Positions 22,819 through 35,200 of a stretch of DNA of 64,000 nt are shown here, one piece after another. Origin of the DNA: Epichloe hybrida (lineage: Eukaryota > Ascomycota > Sordariomycetes > Hypocreales > Clavicipitaceae); contig JAFEKR010000035.1 in NCBI GenBank assembly GCA_019022495.1, forward strand, positions 248,001-312,000, read 5' to 3'. How positions within the stretch are numbered: position 1 is the stretch's first letter; the number at the start of each line of letters is the position of its first letter. Below the pieces are notes generated by a model. That model did not search any database. It was not told where the DNA came from and saw nothing but the letters and a program-made list of their open reading frames with translations. Both the position numbers and the translations under genes were made by a program.

Positions 22819-25800
22819 TAGGCGCAATACTTAGCCAGCCACTATGTGTGTGTTGATTCTGAAGGTGGAACGCTCGTATTGTTGCGGCTGAGTTGACCGT
22901 TAAGTGTCCGTACGTTATGATTGTTTTGGCGGGTATCAATGGCTATATGGAATTCTCACATGGGAAAACGCAGACACAAGTCTCGTAGTTGCTCTGATGG
23001 AATTGCCCATCGTAAATGACGAATGGCAGGCCTAACAACGCCTAGTATCAGTTCCTTTTACTTCAACATGGTCTGTTCCCCGGAACTAAGTCGGTTTAGT
23101 CGCTGTCATAGATGCATTCCATGACGTATTGCGAATTTTGGTACTGTCCTATGCTTTGCTCTGCTGTTTATAACCCCAGTACGGCTGTTCTTTGAACTTC
23201 TTACTTTATTTCTAATTATTAATTGTAACTAGCTGTGACAATGATAATGTCATTGAATATCGCTCGCTAGACGCAGCCAGGACAACATCACATGACTTCA
23301 ATTTGGCACGAAAATTCGCGTCGTGACGTAGGAATTGGTACAGCGCAGAACATGACTTGTGGGTTACAGCATTTGCGATATCCATAACCTTCAATAATTG
23401 GTTGTCTGAGTGTCGAGGGGCTGATTCGCACCCTTGTAGCAAGAGGAGTGAGTAGTGGTAGTGGTAGCAGAAGGAGGCGTCATCCATTAAGCAGCTAGGC
23501 CAAACGGCCAAAAACGGAGTGCGCACCCTTCATAGTAGCTGCGATGAATGAGCATATCATATGCTCAACATCATATAGCCTAGCGATTGCATTAGCTAGC
23601 CAACTTAGACGTTACTCATCTTGGGCCATAACGAAGCACAATCTAAATTCATCATAGTATATCTCTCGGTTTCCAACCAAGTACGCGATTGTCGTAGATT
23701 TGGATGACGTCGCATATTGCTATACTCAAGAATATTGACGTGGTCCTTTATTTTTCTGTAATGTAGGAAGTTGCATAACATGAAAAGCAATGTTCCCTCT
23801 TTCCTTTTTGAATTTTGACAATTTTTTTCACGCTCATTCGTTGTGGCCAATGAATCTGACCCAATACAAGTGTTCTTCATACAAAATAGATGTCAGCCAT
23901 ACCCAGCCAGGTGAATATTAACCACCTTTACAAGATGCACACTAATTCTCTCTTCCTTGCAATGGCCAAAGGCGGTCAATTAAGCCTGTGCTAGAACTGG
24001 ATTAGAAAACAATATAAGCAGTTTATTCTCCTACCCAGAAGGTTGTCTCAAAGTATAACATAATGTAAAACACCTGGACACGTCTGCTGTAGTGAATACT
24101 TGTAATACAGCAAGTAGCGAAGTGTACGCTACAGCGCATCAACATATCATATGATTTTCTCGCGATATCCTTCAAAATGGGCGTTATGGCTCGCAGACTT
24201 GTAGTCGGTGACTATACATAGGTAGTACAATATCGGCTCAGTTTGGAATTCATGAACCACCTCTCAAATACGTTCTAATCAAGTACTACCAGGCGGATCT
24301 CGCCTGCATCGCGAGTTTTGCCCCGGCCATAGTACGCTTCACATCGATTCTGATGACGATACCACACAGCAGCACGCTAAACGACACGAGATATATGAAG
24401 AACCCCAGCAGTGACTCCGATCAACATAGGCGTATCATTGCTCTCTAATCTGGTGACGCAGTGTCGTCAATGGTTCAGTAGCACTCGTTCGATGCACTGC
24501 TTGAATGAATACTCAATCGCTCGTCGCTTAGTTCATAAACATGGTTGTACAAAACCATATTGCTGAAATATGGGACACGGATGATAGTGGCACTACATGA
24601 TTGACTGGTCCGAGACCACTAATCGATGCATGCCCATATATACATACATCGTACGACCATGGAATCATACCCTGCCGGTGCTCAAGATATTACCGGTAGA
24701 TTGGTTCGGGATCTCGGAATGCGCTTTTCGTATTTGAGCGAATCAGCTTCCGCAGTACCTATGGTCTCATGACACTTCCAGCTGGGTGTGTCTACTCTGT
24801 GCGGCTGAGCCACTCCACAAATGCTACACCCCAGCATTAGTCTACACTGCTTGGCGGTAGGGATGTAAGTATAACGGTGTCTATCGAGCCTGGTGGAGGT
24901 GGAGTCTTGTGTGTTTATCTAACGGGCCACTAGTCCTATTTTGTTCAGAATGCTTCGTAGATGTCAATTTCAAGCACTCGGGCTGAGCAAAGGTTAATGG
25001 GTTTCCTTTGCTACATAAGTCTTCATGCTAGAATCAAGATACAAATGCCCTACAAGAGCAATGTATTTATTATGCGCTTCCCTTTCCAACTCGGGCATAT
25101 TGTATGACGTTTTCTTCCACTGTACACCAAAACCGAAGCAGAAAGGGCAGACGAGTGAAGAAATTATAATACGGCGTCAGCAATATAATAAATGTCCCTA
25201 AGCCTCCAAAGGTGACAAGGTCCATCGAAAGATGGTCGTGCACGGAGCTCGGCTTAATTTGCAGTCCTGGTTCTGGGAATGCCAATTGCCAAAATCTGTG
25301 ATCCTGACTTGAGTCGCGACTGCTCCAAACTGGCGCTTCTCGCAAGTGTACATAACGGTCTAAAAGGGGATGCCTGCTTTACCACCACCGTTTTAGGTGG
25401 GAAGGGGTCCGAAGATCGTCGGCTCCAGGAAGCACCTCTACATGTGTAATGAAGTTACAACACCCAACTTAGCTCAAAGATCGGGAAGGGGGGGGGGGAG
25501 GGGAACCCGGGAAGAGGGGCTCCACACCCTAGCCCCGGCATCCAGCCACCAAAACGGTCATGGGCTAATGCATGTAATGTCCAGGTCCATAGGCTGGACA
25601 ATAACCAATTTATTTCCACTCAAAAAACACCCAGAGTGTTAGCCACAATGTGGACATTTGTAAGGTCCAAAATAGTAGATTGACACAACGCTTCTGGGAC
25701 TTGCAAGCCCTGATGGCTTACATTATAGTTCTTCTCTCGCCCTTTTTCTTCTTTATTTTCTTACGACGGCTCTTTGCTTCCTCTGTTGTGAATGTTGATA

Positions 25801-26024
25801 ATGCATCTGTACATATCAAGTCCCACGGAGTGCCTACATGCATGTACATAATGTACATGTAAGTGGCCAGGATTCAATGACATGGGCCCTTGCACTGGCG
25901 AATGGCGGCGGATATGCCATCGCGGCCCCCACCAGAAAAGAAAACGGTTCACAGCATACATAACTAATCATAGCAGCCGGCCACATTGAGAGTCCCAGCG
26001 TCAGCAGGGCCTACACACTACATG

Positions 26025-26322
26025 TACAATACAACCCCTGAATTATTTTACAAATCTACATGACAGGGGTAAATGAGCCAATTAGATGCCAGAAGGGAAA
26101 TAAAGGTGACAGGGGCTAGGATTAATAGAGACCTTAAATTCTTAGTAGTTCACACCTGAAATATTGTATCTTTTCGTGGCGTTCACCCCCTAGTTTATTT
26201 TCCTTGTAGCTCTCTAAAACAACACAGGGGTTATATTACATGTACAGCTGATCGCAGCTGTTAGCGGGGGACGAATAACCGGGGCATGTAGATTTGTAAA
26301 ATAATTCAGGGGGTGTATTGTA
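26025..26322. mobile_element. MITE-like element with 38-bp terminal inverted repeats
   Basis: The left end at 26025-26062 (begins TACAATACAACCCCTG) and the reverse complement of the right end at 26285-26322 (begins TACAATACACCCCCTG) match at 37 of 38 positions, ending ..CAAATCTACATG. The element is 298 bp, non-coding, and bounded by TA on both sides. This fits a miniature element mobilised by a Tc1/mariner-type transposase. The near-identical ends suggest fairly recent insertion. No transposase lies in the window. The TA may be the target duplication or part of the repeat. Confidence 0.7.
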
Positions 26323-26392
26323 GGCTGATGTAGCACACAAAAGCTACGACAAATAACGGGAGACGAATACATGCATGGATTACCTATGGGGC

Positions 26393-26418
26393 CGAGGCCG
26401 GGGCCGAGGCCGGGGCCG
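26393..26418 (+). repeat. Short GC-rich tandem repeat
   Basis: The 12-bp word GGGGCCGAGGCC is present about two and a half times in tandem. It is too short and isolated for a functional claim. Confidence 0.6.
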
Positions 26419-28457
26419 TCCTTGGTGGATCACGTCTTGGCCCCACGTCAAACCATCCCGGTGATTTTCAGGCTTACAGAAAACGACATCAGACGGGCAT
26501 GGGATGTCTATCCCGTTGCGAAACCGATGACTTTACATAGGCATGCTATACTTTAAATATGATTTTTTTTTTTAAACAATAAGACGTGGGGCTTCCTTTC
26601 CTCCCACCCTATACCTATTACGTCTTGTGTCGTCATATCTACGTAGAACGTTAGCTGTATCCCTGACCTGCCCCAGGCCCCAGCGCCATGACCCGGAAGC
26701 AAGCATTGCAGCCGAACGGCCTCATCCGCACATTCCCTCCCATTCCCTCCCTGGCTGGGTCACACCTACATGTACGCTTTATGTACCCTTGTGATCTACG
26801 TTTGTGCTCCGTACTCCGCAGATACGGAGAATCTACTCAATCGTGAGTTCGACTTATAGGACTTTCCATCAGCGCTCGGCAACAAACCTTTATCAAAGGC
26901 TTGTGTTCTCGCTTACCTGAGATCGCAATTGAGCTGAGTTGACCATTTACTTTGACAAAGTCAATAAAAATATGATGGAATTTCGCCGTTCCAGTACAAT
27001 CGCAAGGCTGGCTAGTACGCCGCGTGTCGGCGCTAGAGGTTGAGCCAATTCATGCGCATATGCACATACCGAGAAACCTTCGATCGGCAAATGCTACCCC
27101 AACACTTGATTCATTAAATCGTTTCACACCCTTAGCACCACGATCGTCAGTGACTGCAGCGATTGCTTTCAACAGCGAGTAGCCGTTTGGATCAAGCTAT
27201 GGAAATATTGCTCCAGAATCCCATGAGCAATATTTCATGTTATCCGGGCCAAGGAGAAGTATAACTTGTACTGGGGTACGAACTGGCCTAGATCTTCCAT
27301 AAATGCTGTAATGATAGATTGCACGATATCTTAGCCAGCTGTGATTTTTTCAGAACATGACAAGGCCAAAGAAAGGCTCATTCTTTATTGACCTTTCGAA
27401 CGCCTGATATTCGAAGATAGGTCAAGATCGATGCGCATTCGCCCGGCGAAAAACAAATGGATCCCGAGGCAATACCTCCCCCCTCATTCGCTTCTTGCCG
27501 ATCCAAACTATCCCATATTTACTCTTTCCGAATCTACCAATTCCAAATACAGCTAACTGTAAAACTTGCAGCCATGTTCACTGAGGGTTAACGGGGGCGG
27601 GCCTGCCGGGGGCTGCAGTGTCTCCTGCAACAGCCAGGCTGCGATGCGTTTTCCGAAAACCCCTAAACCGGTATCCTGGATATTAGTTCACAAGCGATTT
27701 GAGCCCAACCCTTTTCCTCTCGTGGCGCTACATCGATGAGAGTCCTGTGCCCCCGTCGTCAATGTGCGCGAATTAGAGTATTCTTAATTACGTAGCTCTA
27801 TCCACGATATGCACATATTTCCAGGAGCGATTCTCCCCGCGGAGTATGAAGGCCTCGGTGATCCTTCCATATCCCAGCACGCTTCGCTGCTTCGGTGCCA
27901 ATGGCACTGGTCGAGATTAGTGCCCAGACAGAATTTTGTTTAATTAGACCTAAAACTCTAGCAACTACTTCCTACCAGAACAAGCATCTCGATTGTATCA
28001 CGAGTTCCCATCCCCATTTAACCCATGCGTGCGCCAGACCAGTCGCGAGTCAAGTCCCGACGACATTTTTCAGTAATATACACAATTAACTTTAAAGTAA
28101 TAAGTCAGGTCTTCATAATAATAGGGGTATAGGTTGAAACATGTATCTAGCATTGACCAACCGTGAGCCAGCTCTCATAAGCCTTGTCGAGAGGGTGCTA
28201 AGTACGTATTGAAACGCGAGGCTTCGGAAAAAGCACAAAGAAAAAGAAAAATTACGATCGTGATTTGATTGAAGGCGAAGAGCAAACTGCGGTCACTCAA
28301 GGACACACCGTGGAGAAAACGACGCAACTCATGAACAATTTGCGCATGCCACTGGAGGGCATATTGCCACTCATATATCCCCGCGTTGGTGAACTGCAAC
28401 GCGAAGATGACAAAGGCAGACGAATGAGTTCATGATCAAGACCATATGACATGTGAC

Positions 28458-29510
28458 CTACGCCAGCAAAGAGGCCAACTTCATCTTGTGGCGCGCCACG
28501 TCTGATGACGTCGGTTCGTCGTCGGCCGACCTGGGCTTTTGCGAATGTTGCTGCTGCTGGATTGGCGAGTTCGGTGCTGTGAGTAGTTGTGACTGGCCAC
28601 GTAGCGGGGGTAATTTATTCTCGTGAGTAAAGGCACCGAGACTGGACTCATGTACCGAGGGAAGCTGCGATTCAACTACGCTTTTTCGAGGCCAGTCGCG
28701 GAGAGGTGGAAGCTCAATCTGGCGTGGATAGGACGGGAGATCGGCAGGGGACGTTGTGTAGTTGGAACCGAAATCGGACTCGGCAAGTTCAGAGGAACAT
28801 GGCGACAGGAGAGGGGTATCGCGCCACGTTGCTTTGTACTGACCAGAAACTGAATTGAGGGATGTTGCAGAATAGGCCACTTGAGGGTAGGCGAGTGTCG
28901 CGCGCGCCATGTTCGATGGAGCTCCAGGAATTTCTTCATGCGAAGTGGTTGGAGGCCTATTGGATGTTACAGAATAAGCCACTGGAGGGAAGGCGAGTGT
29001 CGCATTCGCCATTGTCGATGGTGCTCCAGAAATGTCTTCATACGAAGCAGTTGGAGGCCTGTTAGATATTGCAGAACAGGCCACTTGAGGCAAGATGAGT
29101 GTCGCATTCGCCATTGTCGATGGTGCTCCAGTAATGTCTTCATGTGAGGCGGTTGGAGGCCCGATGGCCCGCGAGCGCTCTTTGCGCTTCATTCGGTTCT
29201 GTCTGCCGTTCCACCAGTTCTTGACAGCATTATCGCTACGTCTGTTCAAGCGGCGAGCTATCTCGGCCCAGCGGTGCCCTATCTCGTTGACTAATCTCTC
29301 AATTTCAATGCCCTCCTGCTCAGTTATTGGCTCGCGATTGAGCTCGGGGTTGAGGGTCTGGGTCCACCGTTCACGACACTGTTTTGCTGATCGAGTGCCA
29401 AGTACTGCGGCGGTATCGACCCAGTTGACAGGACCGTGTACGTGAACTAATTGGATGAGAATATCATCCTCATGCTTTGTCCAAGGGCCCTTTTTTTGTA
29501 AGGTGTCCAT
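28458..29510 (-). CDS. Two-repeat Myb transcription factor, FlbD-like
   Basis: Nuclear DNA-binding protein of 350 aa without introns. Two Myb/SANT repeats occupy residues 6-55 and 61-108. The first begins KKGPWTKHEDDILIQLV and the second contains GHRWAEIARRLNRRSDNAV followed by KNWWNG. The sequence between them, KQCRERWTQTLNPELNREPI, resembles Aspergillus FlbD and related regulators of development. Residues 118-219 are three tandem copies of a 34-residue unit starting PPTASHEDITGAPS. The remaining C-terminal part is Pro/Ser-rich and probably disordered. It stands alone between two gene-poor intervals. FlbD-like membership is inferred from the Myb block only; it may be a paralogue with a different target set. 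Confidence 0.85.
   Translation of the reverse strand: MDTLQKKGPWTKHEDDILIQLVHVHGPVNWVDTAAVLGTRSAKQCRERWTQTLNPELNREPITEQEGIEIERLVNEIGHRWAEIARRLNRRSDNAVKNWWNGRQNRMKRKERSRAIGPPTASHEDITGAPSTMANATLILPQVACSAISNRPPTASYEDISGAPSTMANATLAFPPVAYSVTSNRPPTTSHEEIPGAPSNMARATLAYPQVAYSATSLNSVSGQYKATWRDTPLLSPCSSELAESDFGSNYTTSPADLPSYPRQIELPPLRDWPRKSVVESQLPSVHESSLGAFTHENKLPPLRGQSQLLTAPNSPIQQQQHSQKPRSADDEPTSSDVARHKMKLASLLA
28854..29159 (-). repeat. Three 102-bp in-frame tandem repeats in the Myb gene
   Basis: Three consecutive 34-codon units begin PPTASHEDITGAP, PPTASYEDISGAP and PPTTSHEEIPGAP. They differ mostly by point substitutions, so the array arose by internal duplication after the Myb domain. Confidence 0.85.
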
Positions 29511-32238
29511 AACGGAATGTAAATTCTAATCTGATTAGAGTAATGGACCAAAAAAGACGACTGCAACTTCATACCTAAGATACCAAACCGATACAAAGTG
29601 CCGATAATGAGAACTGTATCCCTCCGACTCTCGACAATATAACGGATATGTCACCATAAAATCAGTGTGTTTCTTGCCTGCTGTCTGAATAGAATGATAT
29701 CGAAACACGGTTGTGAATTGTAAAGAAGGTTTAAAGGGGAGGGGGGCGGCGTATAGGACGAAGTCAGTGGGAGAAACGCGTCTTTGATGAGCAGGTCCGA
29801 TGAGGCTCGGTGTACTTATTATCCTGGTGCCGCTGTCAGACACCAGACACTTTGTGGACCACTGTCGATTTGGAAGGTGTGGCACGGCTAGGGGTGTGGC
29901 CGCTGCTAGGGGTGTGGCTGCGGCTAGGGGAGGGGAGGGTGTGTCACGAAGACAGGAAGGGATGCTTTGTTAGCGCTGTTTTTTGGCCCAGGCTTAGTAT
30001 TTACTAGGCCGTAATGGGCCGTAATGCGAGTTAGCCCAACAAAGCAGTCATCATTTGGCCATCGTCATCGCCATGGCCATCGCCGTCGGGTAAGAAATGG
30101 TCAGATAACTGTCACTCCCAAAGCCATTACCTCGTGACTTGCAATAAAGATTTTAGCCTCCAAATTTTCTTTTAGGGCCAAATTCAAGGGCGCCCAGGTT
30201 GAAATTTTTACAGGTACTGAGCCTGAAAGTGGGCACTAATGGGCGGAGGTGGCGTTGCATAACAGGCTACAGGCAATACAGAACAAAAGTTGCATGTCGC
30301 ACTGTTGCTGAAATTTTTAGTGCGATGCATGCCTAGAGTCCAGTGTCACAAAGCAAAAAAAGATGCAGTATATTAAGATCTGCAGCCAGACGCGCTTCCT
30401 GTGGAGGTTCCCGGGGCGTCATAACCTAAGTACCTACCTATGCACATACGTATGTGGTCGCAACCTGTGTCATAACCGAATGTAGGATTGAATATGCTCT
30501 ATGATGCACTTGTGTTAGGAACCTGGATATTTGGGTGCCTATAAAATTTGGAGTCAATCTCTCAAAGTCAAACAAAAGGTTTTTCTTTCTCCCTAATCAG
30601 CAGCCATGTTAATACAGACTAGCACTCGGCTCTCTGGGTGTCAGTTTGGTCGACAGTTCTTTTGCATGTATTGTTTTCGGTGGCTATTAATCGATGTCAC
30701 CTCAGAGAGTTCAGGAGTACACGCCAGGCATCTATTCCCTCCACCAAGAAAAAGAGAGAAAAATGTGAAAAAATGTTCAGATACCTGCTGGTTGCCACAG
30801 GCCCATGAGCGTTCCCTCTTCTTCTTCTTCCAATTGCTCCTACGATACTGCTGTCATTTCGATCAGCGACGAGTAGTACAGGATTAACTCAGAGAAAAAA
30901 TTAATTTATTGGTAGAATATAAAGTATGATTAAGAGATGAGACAATATTCGCATGTAAGCATGTACTGACCAGGTCAGTCCAAAGTGCGACATGAACGAC
31001 CGTGTTGCGGGGAACAATATGTGGATTCTTTCTCGCAAGTTCCCGATGCGCCAAAACTTCTGCAACAATAAGACCTCACTCACCACAATCCCGCCCCCCC
31101 CCCAAAAAAATTAGCGGATCCAGTTAAGAAGGTTTATCTTGTATGGGTGGAGCACTAATGTTGAAATCTGCACCGTACGTAATCTAGCTGTAAAGTCGAG
31201 GACCTATACGAAACATTGATTGATTTTTATAGTTTTTTTGGGCTCATTGGTTGTGGTCACGGACAGGAGGTTGGGTGAACTCTATCAATGAACGTGTTGA
31301 GAACAATATGGTCGTCCGTATAACTCCCTCACCAAGCTAGCCTGGACAAGACGGCTGGGATGTCTCCAGGGCACAGTGGTAAGATCCTTCAATAGGTACA
31401 ACGACCACAACAACAACATATCTAGGGACCAATCATCAATACAAACAATCATTTGTTCATAAGCTAGCATTATCAAGAAATAGACTAGCGTTACTAGCGA
31501 TGGGGACAATTCATCGATGGCGTGCGTTCTGCTCGAACCTCGGTCCATGTCCTCATCTGGGCAAGTCTGATGTTCTCACACCATGCGTTATCGCAAGTTG
31601 CTACAATGATCAGCGACGGAGGTGTATTATTGTCTCCTCTAGCATTATCATTACACTCGATTCTTCGTGCACTATCGTCTCTGTGTGATATTGGCATAAA
31701 AACTTGTCACATCCCACAGATTGTAAGAATTGTGGTAGTTGACTCCAGGCAGATCATTTCTCGTGGTCTCGGTGGTGTAATAAGCGAGACTAGTGGTGCA
31801 GGCAAGATAGATGCTCTTAACAGATGAAACTACATGCCCTTTGCCCACAGTACATGCCCAATGGCGGCGTCAGGCTGGCAGTCGTGACAGCTCCTGCAGA
31901 CAACGACCTCGCTCTCAACATCGAATGGGAGCGCTAGTGGGTGACTTGCACGTCGGAGCTTATTCCAAAACCATCGAACCATTTCACGGGGCAATTTTTT
32001 ACCCACCGATCGGTGGTTGAATGGTGATGGCTAAGCCGGCTCACAGTCGTTAACTTCAGCCGAATATCGTTCCAAGCGGCAAAATGTAGTCAATAGAGTG
32101 TCAACTTCAACTCCTCATTTTTCATAATACTGCAAGATACCGCAATAAACTGATCTGCAGCAATGTTCGTAATCATTCGACGTCTTCATCTCTTCATCTT
32201 CATCATAATTTCCAGACCGCAGTGTGGCAAACACTTGC
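29511..32238. other. Intergenic between Myb gene and OGT
   Basis: 2.7 kb upstream of the Myb start and downstream of OGT. It contains a repeated GCTAGGGGTGTGGC word (29887-29935), a C-run followed by an A-run at 31094-31111, and several short open frames (for example 30606-30887 and 31522-31827) that resemble no known protein. The Myb promoter should lie near 29511-30400. Confidence 0.4.
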
Positions 32239-35200
32239 TCAGAGATATATGTCACCTCCGATGCCGTTGACCCACCTCTTCCACGCTTCCTCGTAGGCTG
32301 TCTCGAGGTCCTCAACCCATCTCCGGGTATTGAAGAGGCTGCAGTGCCATTTACTACCCCATAATAGCTTCCGCATATTAGCCAACCGCCCTTTGGCTTG
32401 GCCACAACCAGCCACACTGAGGGTATACGTTAAGCCATTTGCTAAATCAATTGCTCGATGCTCATACTCCTCCTCCGTGTCTGTGATGAGCTCCGCAGCC
32501 ACTCGCTGGCCTTCGGTGGAATGAGGAAGTGCGCCTTGTAAAATGGATGCCGCCATACGGGAGCACATCTTGTAGGGGTATCGTGGGAAAGTGAGTAATG
32601 GCGTACTGGACCACAATATGTCCGCAGCGGTGGTATGTGCGTTGCACTCAGGGGTGTCTAGGAATAAATCACAAACACGAGCTCGGGAAATATGTTGGTT
32701 CTTGGGGGCAACATCAGTAAAAATAATACGAGATGCCACTTCAGGTCCGGCCCAAAGCCTTGCAGTCGCTCTCAAGTTGCCCTCACCGGGCTCGGGAAAT
32801 CGAAGTAACCACAGCACAGCACGTGGTGCTCGAGCAAGTATACGTAACCAAGACCGAAATGTCGTAGGATCGATCTGATCAAGTTTACATTGACACGTCA
32901 TTATCGTGATGGATGTTTCAACCAGTAATCATCCAGCACTCACCTTGTAAAGTTGATTGAAGTTGCCCAGAATGACAGCATCATCTTCCATGTCGGGAAA
33001 AAGCCCCTTGCGCATTTCCCATCTTTGTCTCTCTACCTCTGCCCATTTAGTGCTGATCTCATCAGATGCGCAAGATTGTGCATGATCGCAACAGAAAAAT
33101 GTCTCGCGACAGAATATGATGTTTTCTGAGTACATCCAACCACCGTCAGCCCCCTCGCTATGATCATGGAAAACGTCCTCTATGGAGACGTTGTCTCTCC
33201 AAGGCCGGAGGGTTGATTGCGGAACAGTCATCTTGTCTGCTAGAAGGTAGTCGCACCACTCTGCGCCTAGTGTGCCAGCAAATCCCATGAATGACATCTG
33301 GACCGGAGCTGGCCTAGCGGCGAATATCTCGTTCCGTGCGCCACGAGTGTAGCCGTTGAGATTTACCAAAATATGAATATTGTCCCGATTGATTTGCTCG
33401 ATCAGTTTGTCTGGTGGCCAGTTACTGACATCTCGAAACACGGGGGCCTCGTTCTCGATTTGTTGTCGATGAATTGACCCATCACTTGGTGTAGTCGCAT
33501 AACAGATTGCCTGAACACGGTGCGGGTTGTGGAAGCCAAATACTGATTGCATCCTTTTCACATTTAGCTCGTTCAACGTCCGGTCTCACAATTATCCGAA
33601 ACTTAGCAAAGACAAGCGACTTACAGATGTGCCAGTGGATGATTGTTGAAATCTGATGATAAGTATCCGACGTTTAATTGTGGGCTGGGTGGATGTGGAG
33701 GGGGGCAGACCGTGGTAGGTATCCAGGGCGATCGAAGCGTTGAGCAGGAGATTCGAATAGCATTTCGCTGGGCGATGGTTCGAATGTCACTTGCAGAGAG
33801 AGGACATGTGAAAGTATGAAAAGGAAGTACGGTCGGGGCGGACGGTACAGCGAGGTTCTGGGGTAGTTTCGGTCTTGGATATCGCGTGTCACCTTTTCCT
33901 GTAGTGTGATGCAGATCTACATACCAGTTTCTTTGTATAACCTTTGTGGCACGCTCTATCAAGCGTAATAGCCGAGAGCCCTCCCAGGGTTGTCCAGCCC
34001 AGCGACGGAGGGCGGCATCAAGCTTGAAAGAGGGGTTTTTGCACAAATGTTGTAACTGCTTTGTCAACCTATGTATGGCGGGTTCTTGCAACATCCCTAG
34101 GCCCCAATGGGACGCATCTTTCAGTTGCTGCACGACGATGTCAACAACACGCTTCGTAAGACCGCTACTGCAACCACTGGTATGAATGTCGACAAGCCTT
34201 CCTTCATCGTCAACGTGCCACCGGTCGTACTGCCCAGATTCAAGCAGAACCCCGCCGCGACCATGCCAGTTGCATACCGAGTTCAAGGCAGTGAAAAGTC
34301 CACAAACTGCTTCAGCAAACCCGGGGTTTGCGTTAACGGCACGCCCGTAATAGACGATAGCCTCATTAATCCGGCCCTTGTCTTTCACAGCATTCGCAAG
34401 GTTTGTCAGGGCAATGTCGAATGTACCATCACATAACACTGCTCGTTCGTACATCTGAATTGCGAGATCCAACTGACCAATGTCTTTGAGTAAACTCCCA
34501 AGATTTGTATGAAGATGGATGTGGTTTGGATCCAAATAGAGGCCGTAATTATAGTAAGCGAGCGCGAGCGCAAGGCCACTTCCCGGTATGATACCTGGTA
34601 TACTAGGTTGCGGCGAAGTCATTGAAGTACTGGCAATGGTTTGTTGAACTCCGGCTAGAAGTATACCGACATTGTTTGCCGTGGATGGGCTTTCCTGAAG
34701 AGATAGAGATAGATAGTACAGGGCGAGGATGTCGCTTACTTGCGACGCTCCATAAAGTAAACATGAACCAGCACTACCGTTTGACATGGCGTCCTGTAGT
34801 ATTTTAGCCAGCGACAGTAATGAGTTGCTGGTTGTTTGTACCGCAGCCCGCTTGAGAATCCCATTCCGCAGATATACGAGCCCCGGCAGCTCGCCGTTGC
34901 TGCCAAATACAAGCCGGGCGGTGTGACGAGCCCTCTCAGGCGGTAGCATTAGAGGCTGCAGAGGGTGTGCAGTATTACTTTCGTGAAATTTGTGCTGGTT
35001 CTGGGGTGAGAGTGCAAGCTGGATACGATGGATGAGTTCCTGGATGCCGCTGACTCGCCTGCCGACGCTGATTAACACGGCTTCTTGAAACGCTTTTGAA
35101 GCACGCTCAATCTCTTTTTGACCATAAAGCATCGTGCCTTTTGCGTGGACAAGGGCTAGCATTCTTCCATTGTCGACACCAGAAAGCAGATAGCCGCTTG

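Larger units (their letters stand above)
22819..28457. other. Gene-poor 5.6-kb interval
   Basis: No protein gene can be supported across this stretch, although base composition is normal and not RIP-like. It contains the 298-bp inverted-repeat element at 26025-26322, a GC-rich tandem repeat near 26393-26418, and a G-run of about twelve at 25487-25498. Several short palindromic ACATGTAC-type words occur around 25835-26030. Short open frames of 60-90 codons lack any recognisable motif. Confidence 0.5.

Noticed and set aside
30606..31827. Short open frames between the Myb gene and OGT
   Set aside because: None shows splice-linked extension, codon regularity or recognisable motifs.
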